From positions 476,558,900 to 476,622,899 of the forward strand of contig NC_081406.1 of NCBI RefSeq assembly GCF_030272615.1: a stretch of DNA of 64,000 nucleotides, written 5' to 3'. Shown here one piece after another: positions 57,123-64,000 of this stretch. Source of the stretch: Cryptomeria japonica. Lineage: Eukaryota; Streptophyta; Pinopsida; Cupressales; Cupressaceae. Every line of letters begins with the position of its first letter. Within the stretch, counting starts at the first letter, position 1. The notes below the pieces were generated by a model, which saw nothing but the letters and a program-made list of their open reading frames with translations, did no database searches and was not told the origin of the DNA. Made by a program: the position numbers and the translations under genes.

Positions 57123-58621
57123 TGTAGTGTAGAAATTAGGAATCATCAAAACAAGTAGATCAATCAAAACACAAGACATGCTAGCTCAATCAAAAGAACA
57201 CTCATTGAAATGAACCTAATTCTAAGCACATTCAATAGAGGCATAAAAACAAAGCATTCAAAATGAAAATTATGCAAACCAGATGTAAGATTGAATACTC
57301 CTTCCATGCGGCTCCATTGTTGTTCTTTCCTCTTCAATGGGTTTGTGGATCTCACCTACAAGTGCTCACACAATTGAAAGCAAAAAGTTCAAGAGTACTA
57401 GAAACGAAAGTTCGATAGTTTGATAGAAATTCGGGATTCATGAAGGATTCGAAGCCATTGATTGAAGAAAATTATCCAATTTATAGAGAAATTGGATAAA
57501 TGACAAGATTGGCATGATGCAATTCAAAGGGAAATTGCAAATCAATATGACAAAATATGACAAATTATGCACTTTCCATGCACAATTTGATTGATTGATA
57601 ATTGATGACAAATTATGACACATTCCATGTCAAAATTGATTAATTATCAATTATGACAATTTCATGACAAATTGAAATGTCACTCCCATAGAATTAGGAG
57701 ATGAAATAGGAGGGAAAAGGAATTAGAAATTTGAAAAATTAGGAAATTGAAATTGATGACAAATTGATAGAAATTAGAATTTAGGAATTAATTAATAATT
57801 TTTCATTTATTAATCAATTCACAAAGAGGAATAATTAGCCAATTAAATAAAGATTTAATTGTAATAAGAAGACTTAGGATTAATAAATAATTTAGTAATC
57901 CTAGAGGAAGAAATGGCAAATTAGGTTAAATGAATAAATCATAAAACCCTAAAGAGATGAATTAGGTCTTGATCAAAGATAATTGACTTGATCATGATTT
58001 GATTTTGGATTGATAAATGACCAATGCGACAAAATGATTTGATTGATAAATGCGCCAATTGACGAGGAACAATGACAAATTGATCCAAATTGACATAATT
58101 AAGATAGACAATGATCGATAGCGAAATAATCGCAAAATGACAAAATTGACAAGAGGACGAGGATCGATGATAAAATAGGTTGCAAGACGACAAGATTGGA
58201 AATGACCACGATCGATGACAAATCGATCGCAAAAATGACAAGATTGCACATGATAGCGATCGATGACAAATCGATCGTTAAAATGACAAGATTGAAGGAT
58301 TGATGATACGATTGATAAGATTGATAGAAGGACAAAACCCTAGTTAGGATTGACGATGTCCAGACTGATAAGATTGAATACGCACATTGATGCGATAGGA
58401 TAAGATTGATCAAAATCATGACCGGATAATGTTGTCGACAAGACCAAATTCGAGGACGAGATGATTGAAGAATGTAGAAGAATGACTCGATGTTCGCAAA
58501 TGATAAAGACCAAGTGCGTGACATAGGAGAAATGTTAATGCGACGCAAAAACCTAAAATGAGGCAATGCGCAAATGTTAAAGTATGACCTCGCAAGCGTT
58601 GACCATTTTTGGGTGTCTACA
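57123..58621 (-). repeat. 5' LTR of element H
   Basis: 1,499 bp. Differences from the other LTR include 3 near 57405-57417, 5 near 58051-58110, about 5 in 58160-58255, one near 58364 and one near its left end. Confidence 0.92.
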
Positions 58622-61600
58622 CTAGGTATCAGATGTGTCGGTGGAACCCTTGAAGAAGATGAATTTGTTGCCAAGGTGCTAAGATCTTTTCCTCCTGCTT
58701 ATAAATATAAGGTCGTTGTTATTGCTAAGATATGGAGTGTGACTACAGTGACAAGAGATATGTTGGTTGGAAAGATTGATGCATTTGAGCTGAGCAAATT
58801 TGGTGAATCACAGGGAAATTTTGAAACATTTAGAGAATCTGTATCTAGAAAGAAGAGATATGATCCTGATAAATGTAGAATATCTAGATATGAAAGAGAA
58901 AGGAAAGAGATGGAAGAGAAAGAAAGAGAACTAGATGAGCTTGAAGAATTGATTGCTTGAAGATTTCCTAAGGGAGCTGGTAAGTATGATGGAAAATTGC
59001 CTTTGAAATATTTCTCTTGCAATAAAGTAGGACATTTTTCTTCTAGATGCCCAAAGAGAATGGCTAGTATGATAGGCATGATAAATTTGATAAGCATGAT
59101 AGAAATGATAGATATGAGAAGCTGAGAAATATGGTAAGCCTTAAAAGTCTAACTGGAAGTTTAAGAACCAGAAGAACTGCTATTATGTTGTTGATGAAGG
59201 TGTTACAGATGAAGCATCAGAAGGAGATAAAGTTATATTTATTGCTATCAAAGAAGATGGACTGGTACCTATTGATTCCACAAGCTGCACTATTGAGGAG
59301 AAAGCTTTAACTGCTAAAGTTGAAGAGAAAGATGAGTGGGTGATTAACAATGGTTGTTCACATCATATGACCGGTGATAAAACAAAATTTGTGAGTATGG
59401 AAAGGTATGATGGTGAAATAGTGATATTTGGAGATGACAAAGCCTGTGTGATCCATGGTAGAGGTTATATTTCCTTTGATGGTAAGCATAACATTGATGA
59501 TGTCTTGTATGTTGAAGGTTTGAAGCATAATATTTTGAGTGTTGGACAGATGGTTGACAAAGGTTATGTTTTGCAATTCAAGAATGGTAAATTCAAGATC
59601 CTAAATGCCCCCGGTATAGACATTACATCTGGAACTAAGACTGAAGGTAATATATTTCATTTGAATGTTGTTGAGAAAAGTTGTTTGATTGGTTAGATTG
59701 ATGAAAGTTGGTTGTGGAATAGGAGAATGTGTCATGTTAATTTTGATTCAATGATTAAGACTAGTTCTACACAAGTTGTTAGAGATCTGCCTAAGATTGT
59801 TAAGCCTGATAATCCGGTATGTAAGGAATGTCAATCGGGTAAGCAAACAAGAACTTCTTTCAAGAGAAAACAATATACATCTGATGGGTTGCTAGATCTT
59901 GTGCATATTGACCTATGTGAACCTACAAATGTTAGAAGTGTGCAGGGAGACAAATATTTAATGTTGCTAATTGATTATTATTCCAGGATGATGTGGGTTG
60001 TCTTTTTGAAGGAGGAATCAGAAGCATTAGAAAAGTTCAAGATATTCAAAGAAAATGTTGTGACTAAGTTAGGATTGAAGGTGAAATGTCTAAGATCTGA
60101 CAAAGGTGGAGAATTTTGTTCTGGTGAGTTTTGTTCATTCTATGAGAAGCATGGGATTAGAAGACAATTATCTACTCCTAGAACCCAATAGGAAAATGGA
60201 GTTGTTGAAAGGAATAACATGATTATTTTGGATGTTGCAAGGAATATGTTGATTAAGGGAATGTTCTGAAGATATATTGTAGATAATCTATTAGCACTGT
60301 TGTTTACACATTCAATCGAGTTCATATTAAAAATGATATCAGTATGACTCCTTATGAGCTATGGTTTGGTCATGTTCCTACTGTGAGATACTTTAGAATA
60401 TTTGGTAGCAAATGCTCTATCAAGAGAGATGATGCCATAGGAAAGTTTGATGCAATAAGTGATGAAGGAATTATCTTGGGATATTCAACAAAGAGAAAAT
60501 CCTATCAGTGCTAAAATAAGAGATTGAGAAAGATAGTGGAAAGTGCAAATGTGAAGGTTGATGAGGATTACACAAAAGAGATCAAAGCTTGCGGATATGA
60601 TGATGGTCAGCATGTTGTTCTAAATCATATTCAACCTGAAGAATTGAAGCAGACTGATCTGGAAGAGACTATTAATCCCTATGTTGTTGTTTTTGATGAA
60701 GAGGTGCAGGAACCTAAAAAATAAGAACAATCAGAAGACTCTGAGGTATGTAATATTGAATCATTCATAAAATCATATTATTATCGATAAAAATAAAGGT
60801 GTGATGACTAGAAGAAGGCTAGATGTTGAAGAGGTATGTTTGATTTCTAAAGTTGAACCTAAAGATGTTGTTGAGGCTTGCAAAGATGAAAATTGGATAA
60901 GAGCTATGGAAGAAGAATTAGATCAAATTGAAAAGAATAACACATGGGAGCTTGTGCCTAGACCTAAATATAAGAATATGATTGGTACTAGATGGGTATT
61001 CTAGAATAAATTGAATGAAGTCGATGAAGTTGTCAGAAATAAAGCAAGATTGCTACGCAAAGGATATTCACAGAAAGGAGGAATTGATTATGAGGAGACT
61101 TTTGCTCTGGTAGCTAGACTTTAAGTTGTTAGCTTGTTGCTTGCATATGTTGCTTATAAAGATTTCAAGGTATATCAGATTGATGTCAAATATGCCTTTT
61201 TGAATGGTGATCTTGAGGAAGAAGTCTATATTGAGCAACCTGATTGATTTTTATTATCAGATGATAGAGACATGGTATGTAAACTGAAGAAAGCTTTTTA
61301 TGGATTGAAACAAGCCCCTAGAGCTTGGTATGATAGATTGGATAAATATTTACTGAAATGGGAATTTAATAAAGGGAATGTTGATAGTAATTTGTATTTT
61401 AAGATTTATAATGATAACATTTTGATTGTTGAAGTCTTTGTTGATGATATTATTTTTGGAGGTGATGATGACTTGATCATGAAGTTTGTTGGTGATATGT
61501 AGAAAGAATTTGAGATGTCTATGATAGGTCAGATGAAATTTTTCTTAGGTTTGCAGATTTCATAGACTAGAAAACTTATCTTTATATCTCAAACTAAATA

Positions 61601-62386
61601 TGTGAAGGAATTGCTAAAGAATTTTGGGTTAGATGACTCTAAACTGGTTGGAACTCCTATGGTGACTGGCTGCAAATAGTCTAAAAATAATGAATCTTTG
61701 AAAGCTAATTAGAGTTTATACAGATCTATGGTTGGTGGACTGCTATATCTTACTCAAACTAGGTAGGACAATATGCATGTTGTGTGCATGGCTGCTAGAT
61801 ATCAAGTTGAACCGAAAGAGAGTCATGTCACTGCAGTAAAGAGGATATCCAGATACTTTAAGGGGATTGTGGATTATGGTTTGTGGTATCCAAGGAATGA
61901 TGATTTCATGTTATGTGCTTACATTGATGTTCATTGGGCTAGTGATGTTGATGACTGAAAGATTACCTCCATTGGTGCATTCTTTTTAGGTAAGAAAAAG
62001 GTTTCATTGCTAGCAAGAAACAAGATTCAATATCCTTATCTACTGTTGAATATGAGTACATTGTTGTTGGTAGATGCACTTAGGTATTTTGGATGAAGCA
62101 AATTTTGAAATATATCAGAGTTATGTATGATGAGCCTACTATCATATACTATGATAATTCTAGTGCTATTAACATGTCAAAGAATCTGGTGCAACATTCA
62201 AAAACTAAACATGTGTCAATCAAATATCATTACTTGAGAGAAAAAGTCAATGAAGAGGAAGTGAAGTTGGTGTATGTATCTACAAAGGAATATATTGTTG
62301 ATATTTTCACTAAGCCTTTGCCTACAAATACATTTATCTATTTGAGAGACAAATTAGGGGTATCTACCCCTCCTGATGAGAACTAG
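58622..62386 (+). pseudogene. gag (3' part) and pol remnant of element F
   Basis: Starts with H's second ctagg and resumes gag (open 58627-58960). The zinc knuckle near 59000-59050 has lost its first Cys (Tyr). The protease active site reads N-N-G instead of D-S-G at 59346-59354. Integrase (59712-60191) keeps HIDLC and SDKGGEF aspartates; a stop precedes ENGVVER with its Glu. RT is readable at 60801-61004 and 61272-61502 with FVDDII. RNase H has IDVHW where SDADW is usual, and several stops follow. The terminal stop after STPPDEN is at 62386. Heavily decayed. Confidence 0.9.
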
Positions 62387-62700
62387 ATGCATTGAGTTAC
62401 ATCAATCTAGTGGACTTCATAGTCTTATCTCTTTATTCGAATTGATGAGTCAGTGTTTCTCCTTTGGTGGAGTAGTCTGGTTATGTTTTTTAGGGGGAGA
62501 GATTCATGTTTTATATTCTAAAGGGGAGAGTTTGGTTTTTTGTTTTGAGATCTTTGGCATTGCTGTCAAACGGGGGGAGAAGAATGTGAAAAACTATTTT
62601 ATCTGCTTGATCTTAGGAGGAATCTATTGGAGATGTTTTCTTTCTTTGCATTGATTGTTTTCTACATTCATGTGTTGCAATTGATGCTAAAGGGGGAGAT
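62387..62700 (+). other. 3' non-coding region of element F with four purine tracts
   Basis: Purine tracts at 62493-62503, 62521-62531, 62573-62585 and the LTR-adjacent 62689-62700 (AAAGGGGGAGAT, the PPT). The same habit as in A and B. Confidence 0.72.
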
Positions 62701-64000
62701 TATTGGACATTATTGCTACTAGGATATGTTGTTGTCATTGATGTCAACATATTCCTGCTCTGGTGATTTCAGATTGGTTTATTGGGATTATGATTTGGTG
62801 TATGGGGTATTTTTAGTATCATTAGATTATTTTGTATTGGTTTTGGTGTTCTGGGAAGCCTAATTGATCATCAGATAATCTAATTTTGCAGTTTGTTTAT
62901 CTGATCAGAACTTCAAAGAGTTTAGTATTTACTCTGGTATATTCCAATGTCATCAGATCTTGATCTAAGATTTTGGGATATTGTTTGGGATGGTCTTGTG
63001 TATCTTCATTTTAGATGGTTCATGATTTGGTGCTTCGCAAGTTAACTTTTCTTCATGACAATTGTTGTTGTTTGTGTATTCTTGAGGTTTAGATATTGAT
63101 TGATGAAGATTCGATAAGTGGTATCAGTGTAGTTGTTATTGGTGATTCTAACATTCCTGATGGTGCTTTCTAATTGTGTCATATTTTTTTTGATGATCCT
63201 CATTGATTGTTGTGTGAGTTCCTTGTGATTTTGTTGAACCGGTGATGTTCTTCATGTTATGTGGTTTTCCTGGTGGTGTAGCATGTTGCGGTTGATCTTG
63301 GCATGATTTCCAATGGAGTTGAGCATTTGGAAATTTGGTTTAGGTCCATTTTATGTCATTTAAATCATTATAGTGTTCCATTGGTCAATCTTTATATCAT
63401 GTTATGTAGTTTCATAGTTATGAGTTAAGGGTTTAGCCGACCTTGTTGTCAAGGTTGATGAATTGTATAAATAGGTGATATTGTCTTGTCATTTAGGTAT
63501 CAAGGTTGTGTCTGCATTATCAAAGAGTGATGTATGTGTGAATAAAGGATTCATCTTTCAAAGTGGTGTATTGAGCAGAGATTGGTTTTGCAGAGCAGAC
63601 AGTTATGCTTAACTGAAACTATAATCAGGCATTTGGAGATGCTATTCTTTTAGTTCATTTCTTTCAGATTGTAGTCCAAATCTTGTTTTAAATCAGTGAG
63701 ACTTCCCTAAGGGTTGTAGTCTTCTGGGTCATTATATTTTGAGTAGTGAGCTCTAGGAAATGTGCTTGAATGCATGTGCATTCCCCATTGTAATATCTTC
63801 ACATACTAATGCAGAGTATCATCTTATTGTGGGTAGGTTCCCACTGTTGTTTTTTCCTTAACCGGTTTTTCCATGTCAAAATCTTGGTGTTGTGTTTTGT
63901 GTTATCAATTTTCTTATCTTTGTTGTTGCTGAAATTTATCAAATTTGTTTTTGTGGTTAATTTTGTTGATCCGGTGAAAATTGATTTACCCCCCCCTCTT
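62701..64000 (+). repeat. 3' LTR of element F, cut by window end
   Basis: Starts TATTGGACATT (TG mutated to TA). 1,300 bp are in the window; the 5' LTR without E is about 1,304 bp, though small indels mean about 30 bp are still missing. Contains the uninterrupted sequence across E's insertion site near 63812. Confidence 0.88.

Larger units (their letters stand above)
47565..58621 (-). mobile_element. young non-autonomous LTR retrotransposon H with a 942-codon ORF
   Basis: 11,057 bp between perfect ctagg repeats. Two LTRs of exactly 1,499 bp, with about 15 differences by eye (near 1 percent, mostly transitions). Orientation is minus: the LTR starts TGTAGACACCC on that strand, a PPT (AAAGAGGGGAAAAA) lies at 49064-49077, and a PBS at 57100-57117. 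The interior has a 2.2-kb leader, one long ORF (52052-54880) and about 3 kb of non-coding DNA. No protease, RT, integrase or RNase H motif is visible on either strand. It therefore has the form of a large retrotransposon derivative (LARD) that needs a helper, probably of gypsy type (inference). Confidence 0.9.
38381..64000 (+). mobile_element. Ty1/copia LTR retrotransposon F (Sirevirus-like), host of nested insertions, cut by window end
   Basis: The 5' LTR is in two parts (38381-39473 and 46865-47075) around element E. Then come the PBS, gag split by element H, pol to 62386, four purine tracts, and the 3' LTR from 62701, whose last about 30 bp lie outside the window. Removing E and H gives an element of roughly 7.2 kb. 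Its LTR end (gattcacaccccccctctcag) and pol relate it to A and B. LTR copies differ at roughly 8 percent by eye in their first 140 bp. Confidence 0.9.

Overview
This is repeat-dominated plant nuclear DNA. I find no intact host gene. Every recognisable reading frame is a decayed Ty1/copia polyprotein, an unassigned pseudogene, or the single long ORF of a young non-autonomous LTR element. The AT-rich, very long non-coding stretches and the old copia copies full of stop codons suit a large gymnosperm (conifer-type) genome. That assignment is an inference from style; no species marker is visible.

Layout, left to right. (1) 1-2479: decayed minus-strand gene of unknown family running off the left edge, followed to 3790 by an array of about 18 short imperfect palindromes. 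(2) 4225-4760 and 11602-11990: one minus-strand coding remnant split by copia element A (4761-11596, plus, TSD tatcc). (3) 12092-13177: LTR-like fragment with a second palindrome array. (4) 13178-20025: copia element B (minus), same family as A. (5) 20026-21801: non-coding with short tandem repeats. (6) 21802-27873: copia element D (minus, TSD ctaac), a Tork/Tnt1-like family. (7) 27874-31353: non-coding DNA, then a coding remnant split by a tandem TRIM (terminal-repeat retrotransposon in miniature) array at 30365-31239. (8) 31386-36492: decayed non-autonomous LTR element J. (9) 36493-38380: fragment K with perfect inverted repeats. (10) 38381-64000: copia element F (plus), with its 3' LTR cut by the window edge. 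F's 5' LTR carries copia element E (39474-46859, TSD agagt), and E's 5' LTR carries solo LTR G (40233-41690, TSD atgtt). F's gag carries element H (47565-58621, minus, TSD ctagg).

The most interesting object is the TRIM array. It has five LTR copies, four of exactly 135 bp, with TG...CA ends. Three complete internal segments of only 62-64 bp each hold an initiator-Met-type PBS and a polypurine tract; a fourth is reduced to its PBS side. Each LTR contains a 72-nt tRNA-like sequence with Pol III A- and B-box motifs. It resembles the Cassandra design (5S rRNA inside LTRs) but with a tRNA-like module. The second is H: 11,057 bp, two 1,499-bp LTRs differing at roughly 15 positions, no pol, and an uninterrupted 942-codon ORF of no family I recognise. 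The third is a recurring architecture of tandem palindromes around GGGTTC/GAACCC in three separate places.

How they work together: the copia elements A, B, D, E and F and the TRIM all use the same tRNA-iMet-type PBS, so copia proteins are the plausible past helpers for the TRIM. H uses a different PBS and would need a different helper. The nests give a relative order: F is older than E, E is older than G, and F is older than H. H is the youngest by LTR identity.
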